The notes under the pieces: model-generated
Database searches by the model: none
Told to the model about the DNA's origin: nothing
What the model saw: only the letters and a program-made list of their open reading frames with translations
Part shown: piece by piece, positions 11,683 to 22,342 of the stretch
Position numbering within the stretch: position 1 is the first letter of the stretch
Layout of the letters: each line of letters starts with the position of its first letter
Assembly (NCBI GenBank): GCA_000611775.1
Contig: KK106981.1
Location: 1,669,507-1,733,506 of the forward strand
Direction: 5' to 3'
DNA length: 64,000 nucleotides
Source: Umbilicaria muhlenbergii
Lineage: Eukaryota; Ascomycota; Lecanoromycetes; Umbilicariales; Umbilicariaceae
Made by a program: the position numbers and the translations under genes

Positions 11683-11850
11683 GACCTTATTACTTGACGC
11701 ACCGATGTTTCAACGGAGAGCCCAAAATCTTTTAGAGAACGACGGGGTTTACCGAAGGGAATTTATGGCTCTCAGCCCTACAGCTCGAGTCCCCACCTGG
11801 ATGAAGATGCCCCTCCCTCCAACTCACGAAGCCGGCTGCACAGCTTCAGA
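11683..11850. promoter_or_regulatory. Shared divergent promoter of FAF1 and HIS6
   Basis: Only 168 bp separate the two start codons, so both promoters and 5' leaders must lie here. I could not identify a specific factor site with confidence. Confidence 0.6.
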
Positions 11851-12738
11851 ATGACACGATTCAGGCCTTGTATTGACCTGCATGCAGGCCAGGTGAAGCA
11901 AATCGTCGGTGGGACATTGGGTGGTCAAATTGCCGAGTTCAAGACCAATTATGTATCTGATCTCTCAGCAAGACACTACGCCAAGCTCTACAAGGACCAC
12001 AACCTCACCGGGGCCCATGTGATCATGCTTGGGCCGGGCAATGAGGAGGCTGCCAGAGAAGCGCTAGAAGAGTGGCCAGGATCCCTCCAGGTTGGAGGCG
12101 GCATCAACGAAAACAACGCAGCACAGTGGATCAAATGGGGCGCAGAGAAGGTAATTATTGTCCAGTCCAGATAGGAATCTTTGGGGAGCTTACACTGTCC
12201 AGTAGGTTATACTAACATCCTACCTGTTCCCCGACGCAAAATTCTCAATGGACCGCCTGAAAGCGGTGCTGGCCGCCCTCGACGGCGATAAGAGAAAACT
12301 CGTCATTGATCTGAGCTGTCGAAGGCAAGGGGAGAGATGGGTAGTAGCCATGAACAAATGGAAAACCTTGACTGATATGGAGGTCAATGCTGGTAGGCAT
12401 CTTGAAGCCATGAGTGTTGGGCATTGTACTGATACGTTTATTTAGCAAGCATCAAACTCCTGGAGCCATATTGTTCTGAATTCCTGGTTCATGCGGCGGA
12501 TGTCGAGGGCTTGCAATCGGGCATCGACGAAGACTTGGTTGAAAGTCTTGCACATTGGTGCACTATTCCAGTGACATACGCCGGAGGAGGCAGGAACCTT
12601 GGTGACCTTGAAAAGGTTCAAACTTTGAGCCAAGGCCGAGTCGATTTGACGATAGGAAGTGCTCTCGATATATTTGGTGGAGCCGCAGTTCGATTGGAAG
12701 ACTGCGTGAGGTGGAATAAGGAACATGGCATTGAATGA
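11851..12738 (+). CDS. HIS6: HIS6, ProFAR (BBM-II) isomerase of histidine biosynthesis
   Basis: 1-(5-phosphoribosyl)-5-[(5-phosphoribosylamino)methylideneamino]imidazole-4-carboxamide isomerase, the fourth step of histidine synthesis, cytosolic (beta/alpha)8 barrel. Three exons (11851-12150, 12206-12392, 12446-12738) join in phase to 259 residues; yeast His6 has 261. Visible family motifs are [18 protein letters not shown] at the N-terminus, [23 protein letters not shown], and [13 protein letters not shown] with [11 protein letters not shown] at the phosphate-binding end. The introns are 55 and 53 nt. The gene diverges from FAF1. Confidence 0.96.
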
Positions 12739-13591
12739 AGTAAGTAGCTGTACAATTGGCTCTTGAGGTCTCTTCAGAGGCTTCAGTCGAGTATGCTGTA
12801 TTACTTGTGGACATTTGACGATTATTACCTCATAGAAGTGATTACTTTTATGAGGCGATTGAAGTGTATATACAGTCTTCGTGATTAAAAAAGACAAGTG
12901 TTGGTAGACACCGTACAGAAGCGTGCACAGCTGTCGAACCCTCCGGTAAGTCATCTTCATGATCAAGCACCAATAGAAAAGGTCTCGATCTATTCAGACA
13001 TCAGAAAAACCAAAAAGAGAATATGTGCTCGACAACGGCAGGAATCAAACCGGCGCTTCCGAAGAAAACAGCTCTGGAACCCTCTTACAGAAAATAGCAG
13101 GCTGTCGTGAAGCATTTGAGGCGGTATGAATCCCATGATGAGAGCTTGAAACCCACGCGGTGTGCAGAGGCTACAATAGTCGCCCGTTTAATATAGCATC
13201 GGTTAAAGAGTGTAGTTGAGACATATTGAGAACCTGTGACTGGGTTATAAGAAGAGAAGCCTGAGGGCGAAGAAGTTACGCAAAATTGGCGAGATCACCA
13301 ATAGAACAGGCATACCAGTAAAAATAAATTCTCAACGACGATAAGCCCAATTTCCTTGAGACTTCAGAGGTAGATAGTTCATATACTTCTTTAAACTATC
13401 TGCAAATTCTGAGACTTCTCAATTCCATCTGACCATGCTACACCGCTTGCACGTAGAAATACTCATCTTGGTGTGGGGGGCTTTTTTTCGCATCGCTGTG
13501 AGAGGGTCAAATTCAAACGCTGAGGACTGCGGGACAAACTATTACGGAAAGGAATATATATTTAATATCTCAGCCGTTTTTCTGACAATCA
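12739..13591. other. AT-rich intergenic region with a partial tRNA
   Basis: No protein gene is supported. The segment holds the HIS6 3' UTR, the partial tRNA-Ser on the minus strand (13030-13106), and an 8-bp inverted repeat with arms AGATAGTT/AACTATCT near 13373-13402 that could form a hairpin. The composition is AT-richer than the surroundings. Confidence 0.5.
13030..13106 (-). tRNA. Partial tRNA-Ser(GCT)-like gene (anticodon arm to 3' end)
   Basis: On the minus strand this reads an anticodon stem ACAGC paired with GCTGT, loop CTGCTA with anticodon GCT, a short 37/38 insertion, a variable arm TTTC-TTCG-GAAG plus C, a T-arm GCCGG-TTTGATT-CCTGC (one stem mismatch and TTTGATT in place of TTCGATT), an acceptor strand CGTTGTC and discriminator G, followed by runs of T. 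A matching 5' acceptor (GACAACG) and D-arm are not seen directly upstream. It is either a broken tRNA copy or a gene whose 5' part is displaced by a further insertion, as in the neighbouring tRNA at 13592. The arm sequences closely parallel that gene. Confidence 0.5.
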
Positions 13592-13811
13592 GACATCTTG
13601 GCGCAAGTCTTCCCCCTTGGAAAATTGAAAAAATGAAAATTCAAATGAGCCCTCATACTAATTTATAGTAGGGAGTGGTTAACGCGATAGCCTGCTATCC
13701 ACGCTGTGGAAGTCAGCTATTTCCTTCGGGAGGTGAGTTTTCACAGCACCAAGACTTAAGAGGACATCTTCTAATAGTCTAGAAGCGTGTGTTCGAATCA
13801 CACAGATGTCG
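13592..13811 (+). tRNA. tRNA-Ser(GCT) with three apparent introns
   Basis: Acceptor 5' strand GACATCT (13592-13598) pairs perfectly with AGATGTC (13804-13810), and the discriminator is G, as in serine tRNAs. TG (8-9) and D-stem start GC (13601-13602) precede insertion 1 (13603-13671, 69 nt, GCAAGT...TACTAAT...TAG). The D-arm then resumes with GGAGTGGTTAA and CGC. The anticodon stem ATAGC/GCTAT holds loop C-T-GCT-A and the ordinary 17-nt tRNA intron (13698-13714). The variable arm TTCC-TTCG-GGAG is followed by insertion 3 (13733-13785, GTGAGT...CTAAT...AAG), C, T-arm GTGTG-TTCGAAT-CACAC, and a T6 terminator. Removing the three insertions (139 nt) leaves exactly 81 nt, a standard type II serine tRNA. 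Insertions 1 and 3 look spliceosomal, and insertion 1 splits the A box. It could instead be a pseudogene. Confidence 0.7.
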
Positions 13812-13816
13812 AGGGA

Positions 13817-13822
13817 TTTTTT
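13817..13822 (+). terminator. T6 RNA polymerase III terminator
   Basis: Six consecutive T residues begin five bases after the discriminator base of the tRNA-Ser(GCT). That is the usual position and form of a Pol III terminator. Confidence 0.75.
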
Positions 13823-14390
13823 GACCCTTTTTCAGTCTGTGATGGGATAGTTCTATTCACTGAGGTTGCGTGGGAAACTTTTTGGTTTCTTCCTTAACCC
13901 AGATTTGGTCAATCATACACAAAACTAGCAGCTAGCGGCACTCAAGTTTACTCCGAGTAATGTTTTCTCACCATGCTAAGGGGCGCCTCAGTTTGATTCA
14001 ATGTACACTTGATTGGTTCTCAAATGACTCGTTCCATTGCTTCATAGAGAATATCTGAACATCGACATGAAGACCCTCTGTCATGTGTGAAGTTTGTTTG
14101 AAGAATCTATCAACTGACATAACCAATGAGCTCTCAGACGGTTATAAAATAACGGGACCGAAATCCCACGCGCTAACGGCAACAGCCGCAATCGAGAAGC
14201 CTCACTCCTCAGCCCACGTCGACACAGTAATCAGCAGCCTTCTCCAAGTATCCATCTTATCGCTGCAACACCACTCCAGACATATCTCCCAACACCACCA
14301 CCCCGTCTCAGGCCGCACCTGTAAACCCCCGTCCACCCATCGATCCCTCAACCCTCACTCACAGCCTTATCGGCCCCGTCCGTTGCCACA
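13823..14390. other. Intergenic region between tRNA and V-ATPase subunit f gene
   Basis: No gene seen. The last roughly 150 bases are C/A-rich, like the 5' leader of a fungal mRNA. A short open frame at 14083-14394 has no family features. Confidence 0.5.
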
Positions 14391-14925
14391 ATGAAGCCTG
14401 TTGTCTCAGCGCTCAACGCATGGAGCTGGTCCTTCCCCCTCCCCCTCCCCCTCCTGGTCGCGGTCTGAAGTGGCGAAAAACTGACATGTCAACAGCATCG
14501 TGGTGTCCGTCTTCGCGGTCGTTATCCTCTCCGTCATAGGCGGTCTATTCCGAGTACGTAATCCACCACACCTTGGGCCGTGATTTGAGATCTATCTGGA
14601 GGCGGGACCGGGTGCAAGAGGATGTAGTTGAGCTGAGTTACGATTGTGTGACGCAGAGTAACCACCATAGTATGACGGGGTCGACGGAGGATCCGGATGA
14701 TCCAGCGGCTGTGGCGGTTTCGATCTTTATGGCGGTGATAGTATATGCGGTACGTTAGCATGCTTTCATATCTCCGTCCCTCGAATACACCAATCGTCGG
14801 CCTGTTCAAGATATGGTGTTGCTAGTGGTGTTGATACTGGTTTGCAGGTCTTCTTGGTGTTCTGCGCTTTCCAAGCATATCTACATGTGCGGGAGAGCAA
14901 GAGGGGTGCGATATCGCTGAATTAG
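14391..14925 (+). CDS. V-ATPase subunit f (YPR170W-B / RNAseK family)
   Basis: Small two-helix membrane subunit of the Vo sector of the vacuolar proton pump. Four exons (14391-14428, 14496-14553, 14657-14749, 14848-14925) join in phase to 88 residues. The translation starts MKPVVSALNAWSCIVVSVFAVVILSVI, continues TEDPDDPAAVA and ends VFLVFCAFQAYLHVRESKRGAISLN; it aligns along its whole length with yeast YPR170W-B (85 residues). Two hydrophobic segments lie at about residues 11-31 and 51-75. The first intron has an atypical donor, GTCCTT, followed by C/T-rich repeats; no other donor keeps the phase. Introns 2 and 3 use GTACGT. It is easy to miss because no exon exceeds 93 nt. Confidence 0.9.
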
Positions 14926-15248
14926 ATGCTCCATGGTTTGGCAGGCAAGGCTTTGATCGCATTTTTACCGGGTTATATACGGGCGTTTCTTCATGGGTTT
15001 TGGGGTGGCTCTTAGGCATGGATGACGAATCTCATTTAGACAGCTTCAGGTTCAGATGGTATAGCATCTGAGCTGTCTGTCTCTAATTTCAACGCGTAAC
15101 ATCTTTTTGGCGGCCCCTGTTGGATGATTTCCCGGAATACGCCAACGCTATGCCCTTGAACCCCCCTCCTTCCAAAACTCCTTCTATGCAGTACGCCACA
15201 ACGTGGAAAGACCGTCCCGTCGTTATCGACCCCACCGCACAGAACCTT
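14926..15248. other. Convergent 3' region between V-ATPase f and ELP3 genes
   Basis: 323 bases with the two facing 3' UTRs. No gene is supported. Confidence 0.5.
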
Positions 15249-16994
15249 TCAGTCATCATCACTGTCCTCGACATCTTCCTTGGGCTCCAAAGTCTTGCTC
15301 ATATACGGACCATCAAGCCAGTAACCCAGCTTTCCATAGTAAGACCTTACGCCAACGCCGGAGATCACGCTGATCTTGCGGCTACCATGCTCATCCCTTG
15401 CAATCCTCTCTGCCTCCTCCATCAACAACGTCCCATACCCTTGATGCTGAAATTTTCTCGGATCCCTGCCATGCACCGGCACAGCGGAGCCGTAGACATG
15501 TAGTTCCCGCACCAGACTCGTCGGCTGCGGTTTGAGTTCTGGCCGGAAGGTGTGCGTGTCGCTGCACTTTCGGAGCCGTAGCAGCGCGATCAGAATATCC
15601 TGTTTAGGGTCTTCGTAGGCGAGGAAGGTCTCCCAACCACCATTAGCCGCGTAGTCTCGCCGGACGAGCTCGACTTGTGAGGGTCGGATTTTATTTTTGA
15701 CTTCGTTGATGCCGACTTCGCGGGTTCGGACGTCGCGGCAGGTGGTGCCAAAGTCTTTCATTCGGCTTAGGGCTAATTCTCGTAGATTACCATTTTCCAC
15801 GCCCGAAGTCACCAGCGGCATCGGTATATCACGCTGCACTCGGTAAATGCGCGTCCATGGAGGTACAAGGGCTAAGATCCGTGCCACAAGATCTATCAGT
15901 GCGTTCGGCGTGTAATTCTTATATCTTCCTGTCCGCCATAATTCATATAGACCGGTGCCACGGATAACAAGTGTTGGGTAGATTTTAAGGCCATCAGTGC
16001 GGAAAGCTGGGTTCTCAAAATACTCCCGGAACTGATCCAGATCTCGCTCCATCCCTACGTTTGGTAGGTCGGGCATCATGTGGCTGACAACCTTGAAACC
16101 TGCATCTTTTGCTAATCTGAACGTCTCCGCTACTGCAGCAACGGTGTGCCCTCGATTAGTATCTCGCGCGACATCTTCGTACAGAGATTGAACCCCTATC
16201 TCCAATCGAGTACAGCCGTACCGCAGCATGCTGCTCAAATGGGTATCCAAGCAGTAGTCAGGCCGCGTTTCGATAGTGATACCAACGCACTTGATGTTGC
16301 TCATCTCCCCCGCTTCCACCGCCTCGTCGACATTTTCACCCTGATATCCGCTCAGAGCATTGTGTAGCTGTGATATGAAGCCGTCTCGATAATCCTCCGG
16401 TAATGACATGAAGGTGCCTCCCATAATGATATATTCCACTTTATCCACGCTATGTCCCAGAGACTTGATCTGATCCACCCGCCCTCGAGCCTGCTCATAG
16501 GGGTCGTAGCGGGCTCTAATAGCTCTCATCGATGTCGGCTCATATCCAGTATATGACTGTGTAGAATATTCAAAGTCCGAATCAGGCCCACCGGGACAGT
16601 AGACACAGATGTTGCCTGTATACGCAATATGGGGGCACCGATGCGGCTTGCACATGACGGCCACAACAGCTATACCGGATGATGTTCGAATTGGCTTAGC
16701 AATAAGCTTTGGTAGAATGTATTTCTTGTAATGCTCTGGTACAGCTGCTATGATAGCCGTTAGTGGAGGCTGGTTGCTTAGTCTGTGCTTCTTTGCCATT
16801 TGCCCTCTGAGGCTGTTCAGATTGATGTCCCTCTTTGGTTTTGAGTCATCTTGCTGCGCTTCATGATCTTGAATTAAAGCACTGGCGATATCTGAGCAAG
16901 CACGCATGAATCGTTCGTTCTCCGGTGGGAGCTTCAGATTCTTGGGCGGCCTATTCTTGCCCGTCGGCGTCAGGGTCATCGTTTCGGTAGCCAT
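15249..16994 (-). CDS. ELP3: ELP3, catalytic subunit of Elongator
   Basis: Radical-SAM/acetyltransferase subunit of Elongator, which adds the carboxymethyl group to wobble uridine 34 of tRNAs. Single exon of 581 residues, near the usual 550-560. The iron-sulfur cysteines appear as C120, C130 and C133 in [14 protein letters not shown], followed by the radical-SAM barrel (about 110-390; [36 protein letters not shown]). The C-terminal GNAT domain covers about 420-565 ([34 protein letters not shown]). The start [10 protein letters not shown] is the first ATG of the frame. It is divergent from LSC1 across 231 bp. Near its stop the coding strand switches from C-rich to G-rich. Confidence 0.98.
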   Translation of the reverse strand: MATETMTLTPTGKNRPPKNLKLPPENERFMRACSDIASALIQDHEAQQDDSKPKRDINLNSLRGQMAKKHRLSNQPPLTAIIAAVPEHYKKYILPKLIAKPIRTSSGIAVVAVMCKPHRCPHIAYTGNICVYCPGGPDSDFEYSTQSYTGYEPTSMRAIRARYDPYEQARGRVDQIKSLGHSVDKVEYIIMGGTFMSLPEDYRDGFISQLHNALSGYQGENVDEAVEAGEMSNIKCVGITIETRPDYCLDTHLSSMLRYGCTRLEIGVQSLYEDVARDTNRGHTVAAVAETFRLAKDAGFKVVSHMMPDLPNVGMERDLDQFREYFENPAFRTDGLKIYPTLVIRGTGLYELWRTGRYKNYTPNALIDLVARILALVPPWTRIYRVQRDIPMPLVTSGVENGNLRELALSRMKDFGTTCRDVRTREVGINEVKNKIRPSQVELVRRDYAANGGWETFLAYEDPKQDILIALLRLRKCSDTHTFRPELKPQPTSLVRELHVYGSAVPVHGRDPRKFQHQGYGTLLMEEAERIARDEHGSRKISVISGVGVRSYYGKLGYWLDGPYMSKTLEPKEDVEDSDDD

Positions 16995-17225
16995 GATTAT
17001 TGCCTGACAATTGCCGTCCAGTTATGCTGGCCTTGACAAGACAACATGCCCTTGAGGCTCCTCAGGCTCCTCGAGGCCTTGTATGCTTAAATTTCACTAG
17101 CTCGGCTCGCTAGCTCGGTATCGTATCAGCTCCGACCTCTTCACAAGCTTCGCAGATACACTGATTGGACGTCCAATCTTTCCCATCCTCTTGACTGTCT
17201 TCTGGCTTCCTCTCTTGTAGCAGCA
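16995..17225. promoter_or_regulatory. Shared divergent promoter of ELP3 and LSC1
   Basis: 231 bp between two start codons. It contains a duplicated CTCCTCAGGCTCCTCGAGGC-like stretch near 17054-17074 but no factor site I can name with confidence. Confidence 0.5.
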
Positions 17226-18596
<1,371 letters not shown>

Positions 18597-18983
18597 GGGA
18601 AGGAGCAGGCAGATAACAGGAGAACGGTGAGAAGTGTGGGGTCCAGCAATGTTCTGCTTTCCTCACACAAAGCGCGGATTGCGCGTAGCGTCTTCGAATG
18701 TAGTTAGCTAGTACCCATGTGTTCCATGCACGATTAAGCATACAATTGCGTTGTACATTTTTTCCCATGGACTTATATAGTGTTGTATTTTATGCTAGGA
18801 ATAGAAAGGAAAACCTGTCTTGTTAATGAGCGATGAGGGTTCCGTAAAGTAGCAGATCAACGATAGGACATGATAATAGCTAGGGCTAGCTCCATGGTTT
18901 CTCGGCAAGAGCCGGGACTTCAGGAGAATGGAAGCTGAAGCACCACGCTTGAGCATTAACCATTTCAATCTGACAAATTCACG
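18597..18983. other. Intergenic region between LSC1 and AP-2 mu
   Basis: 387 bases that hold the LSC1 3' UTR and the AP-2 mu promoter. No gene is seen. Confidence 0.5.
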
Positions 18984-20489
18984 ATGTTATCAGGGATATT
19001 GGTCTTCAATCAAAAGGGAGAAAACCTCATATTCCGAGCCTTCAGGAATGACTGTCGTCCACGGCTTGCGGACGTCTTCCGCATCCAAGTCATCTCCAAC
19101 GCCCAAGTGCGCTCCCCCATACTCACACTTGGCTCTACGACCTTCAGCCATGTCAAACATGAGAACATATACCTCGTAGCGATTACCAAGAGTAATGCTA
19201 ATGCGGCGTTGGTGTTCGAGTTTCTCTACAGGCTTGTAGGCCTTGGGAGGAGTTACTTTGGGAAGTTTGATGAAGAAGCGGTGAAGAACAACTTCGTGCT
19301 GGTCTATGAGCTGTTGGATGGTATGGAGAAGCTTTACTTCTTCATTTCTGTTACACACGAGACACCATTGCTGACACGGCAATATGATCAGAGATCCTGG
19401 ACTTCGGATACCCCCAGAACACAGAGACGGACACGCTCAAGATGTACATCACCACCGAAGGAGTCAAGACGGAACGAACAATGGAAGATTCTTCGAGGAT
19501 TACAATGCAGGCCACAGGGGCGTTGTCATGGCGAAGGTCGGATATCAAGTACAGAAAGAACGAGGCTTTTGTGGACGTCATCGAAGACGTTAACCTCCTG
19601 ATGTCAGCCACGGGCACAGTGCTCAGGGCCGATGTCAACGGCCAGATAGTGATGCGAGCCTACTTATCTGGCACTCCCGAGTGCAAATTCGGACTTAACG
19701 ATCGGCTTCTTTTGGATGGAGATAGTCTCTCAGCACCTTCAGGGAACACGGCGGGAACCAAGGCAACAAAAGCGGCTGCTGGAAGTGTCACACTCGAAGA
19801 CTGTCAATTTCATCAATGCGTGAAGCTGGGCAAATTTGATGCCGACAGGATCATCTCCTTTGTTCCTCCTGATGGAGAGTTTGAGCTCATGCGGTACCGC
19901 GCTACGGAGAACGTCAATCTCCCATTCAAAGTCCATGCTATCGTCAATGAACTTGGCAAGACGAAGGTTGAGTACAGCATTGCTATCAAGGCCAACTATG
20001 GTAGCAAGCTCTTCGCCACCAACGTCGTTGTACGAGTGCCTACGCCACTGAATACGGCAAAGATTACCGAAAGAACATCTCAGGGCAAAGCGAAGTACGA
20101 GCCCGAGCAAAACAACATAGTGTGGAAGATCCCAAGATTCACCGGCCAAAGCGAATACGTCCTCTCTGCAGAAGCATCTTTGACCTCTATGACCAACCAG
20201 AAAGCTTGGAGTCGACCGCCATTGAGTCTCAGTTTCTCTTTGTTGATGTTCACTAGCTCAGGGCTTCTTGTGAGATATCTCAAGGTCTTCGAGAAGAGTA
20301 ACTATAGCAGTGTAAAATGGGTCAGGTACATGACAAGGGGAGGTAAGAGGATTCTTACCTATGCAGTTTTACTTCATCCCACTATCAATGCTGACATTAA
20401 AATAGGAAGCTACGAAATAAGGTCAGAAGACTTTTCTCTTGACAATGCCACTCGGTGCGAGTATCAAGCTGACAGACCTTAGATTTTGA
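18984..20489 (+). CDS. APM4: AP-2 adaptor complex subunit mu (APM4)
   Basis: Medium chain of the clathrin adaptor AP-2, which binds tyrosine-based cargo signals and phosphoinositides at the plasma membrane. Four exons (18984-19320, 19392-20342, 20406-20421, 20483-20489) give 436 residues, the standard length. The N-terminal longin-like domain covers about 1-140 ([59 protein letters not shown]) and the mu-homology domain about 165-436 (SGTPECKFGLND, FHQCVKLGKFD, SFVPPDGEFELMRYR, VRVPTPLNT, IVWKIPRF). The protein ends MTRGGSYEIRF, matching AP-2 rather than AP-1 C-termini. The last two coding exons are only 16 nt and 7 nt; the 7-nt exon carries the final Phe and stop. Confidence 0.95.
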
Positions 20490-21417
20490 TGTGTCCACTT
20501 TTCAGATCCTCTTCAAGCCATTTACGCCAATTATGCGGAGCTCCGTGGTAGCGTCTTCCCTAAATCCAACGAATTGCGTGTGCTTGACTCTGTAGACTGA
20601 ACCAGCATATGCCAGCATCGAGGCAACTGATGCACTGGAGAATTCATTCGATTCACCATTGGAACATTCTCTCTAAGCCTCAGACTCAACAGCCCTAAAT
20701 GGCCAATTGGTATGTCTCACCGGGTCTTTCTCTCACGCTACGGGGTTCTGACTTTAACAGGACGCGCGAGCGCCTATTATCCCTAACTCGGACTTTTGCT
20801 AAGTTTTCTAGCCACTATTAGGTCCGCAGAGCCAGAAGGACCGTACATATTTGCTGCGAATTTCAAGACATCGTTGTGGGAGTTGGGTCGGCTTTCTAGC
20901 GGGAGATCTTGTTTTATTGTCTCTCGCAAGCGTATGGGACTTTATCTTCCTTACAATTGATCCTGCTCTTACCGGGCTACCTTCGCACTTCTATTCCCCA
21001 CGTTTCTTGGGACCCTGAATTCGGCTCACTGCCAATTGACATTTCTGTCACCCTCCAGTACCGGTCGCTCACTTTCGTTTTACCGAACCTATCTCTTCAA
21101 AGTCGGTGCAAGAACGCCTCCACAAACATTCATTGCGGTCACGCGTTTGCTTCAGAAGAGGCTTTAAATAGAGCACACAGACATTCAGAGAAGATCGATC
21201 AGGGTAGCCGAGTCCTAAGAATGCTTTTCGATTCACCTCTTCTCTAGCTTTCTTGTTATGCGAGAGGCAGGCTTTGCTCTATGCTTCTTTCGACGGAGCC
21301 ACAACAACTATAATGGAAACTCACTTCAAGCAAACCGCTTGACAGAACAGAACTTGGTACGATTAAGATTTGGGATGCAGTGATGCTAGGGTGCTTGTGG
21401 TGCTAACCTCTTTACAG
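20490..21417. other. Intergenic region upstream of BTB-like gene
   Basis: No firm gene. An ATG at 20698 is followed by a well-formed intron (GTATGT donor at 20711, CTGAC branch, ACAG acceptor before 20761), but the joined frame stops after 23 codons. This is best explained as a leader intron or a short uORF of the next gene. The 112-codon frame at 20909-21247 has no family features. Confidence 0.4.
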
Positions 21418-22205
21418 CTCAAAAGGACGGCCCCTATTCAGAGCAAAAGGACTCCACAAAGTGCAACTCCGCCATCGCCGCGGATGCTCCACGCTGGTTC
21501 CAACTCTCCATTCCCCTCCAGTCGGCCTCGATCTTCTCCGAAGCTCTCATCCACCTCGTCAGCTGCTGGCCCTACTGCCCCTGGCCTACTCCAGCCACGA
21601 TGATTACCCGCGACATGACCGACCTCATCAAGCGAAAAGCCAAGCAGCTCGCTGGCTTGCGCGGAGAAGTCGACCGCGAGCTGCTCACTAACAGCATAAG
21701 CACCGAGGGCGGCGACCCCGTCACTTTCGCCACTTCCCCCGAATCGTGGCTCGTCGTGCAGGTGTTCCGAGACTGGCTGGCTGCCCAGCTGCACGATCAA
21801 CGCAAATCGGGCGGGGCGCACCACGGCACGGTGTATGGGCTCATGCGGACGGGTGGGGAGGCGTATTTGCCGCCCGAGGAGGTGTCGGAGGCGCTGCAGG
21901 GGTTGAGGGGGAGGGGCGTGGGGGGTTGGGAGGAGCTGGCGGAAGATCTGGGTGCGTTGAAGGGGTTTGCGATGGAGGCTGTGGGGGTGTTGGTGGGGAA
22001 TGGTCTTATGCTTGACGTGGAGGGGACGGGGGGAGTATTTGACTTGTGTGGATGTGGGGGGGAAGAAGTTTCCGTGGGTGGGTTGAGGGGGGTGTGGTAC
22101 TATCATATTTCCTCTTTTGGTGATGAAGCGTCCAGATACGTCCGCAGTGGTCTTTTCAGGAAAGCCCCAGTCACATGTACGAACGAAAATTCGAAGTTCT
22201 TATGA
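21418..22205 (+). CDS. Uncharacterised protein resembling the C-terminal half of fungal BTB-type proteins (partial model)
   Basis: A good acceptor (CTAAC branch, CTTTACAG ending 21417) opens a frame with a protein-like sequence: PRWFQLSIPLQSASIFSEALIHLVSCWPYCPW, MTDLIKRKAKQLAGLRGEVDRELL, SWLVVQVFRDWLAAQL. It reminds me of the region after the BTB/POZ domain in uncharacterised Pezizomycotina proteins, but I cannot name it. The upstream exons are not resolved: the frame needs one carried-over base and no ATG-bearing exon fits cleanly. The ATG at 21600 lies inside the conserved stretch, so it is unlikely to be the start. The last about 50 codons (22060-22205) look less protein-like and may be intron or UTR. 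Composition turns G-rich after about 21815. Confidence 0.45.
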
Positions 22206-22342
22206 GTTTGCTGCACTTCGTCGGCGTACCGGACTGTTCAAGTCTCCTGAATTCATCAAAGGAGATGGGTATACCCGTATCCCCCCGCCTCACCCCCAGC
22301 GCCGCCCAAACCCCCCAAACCCCAAACTCCAAAACGCCATCC

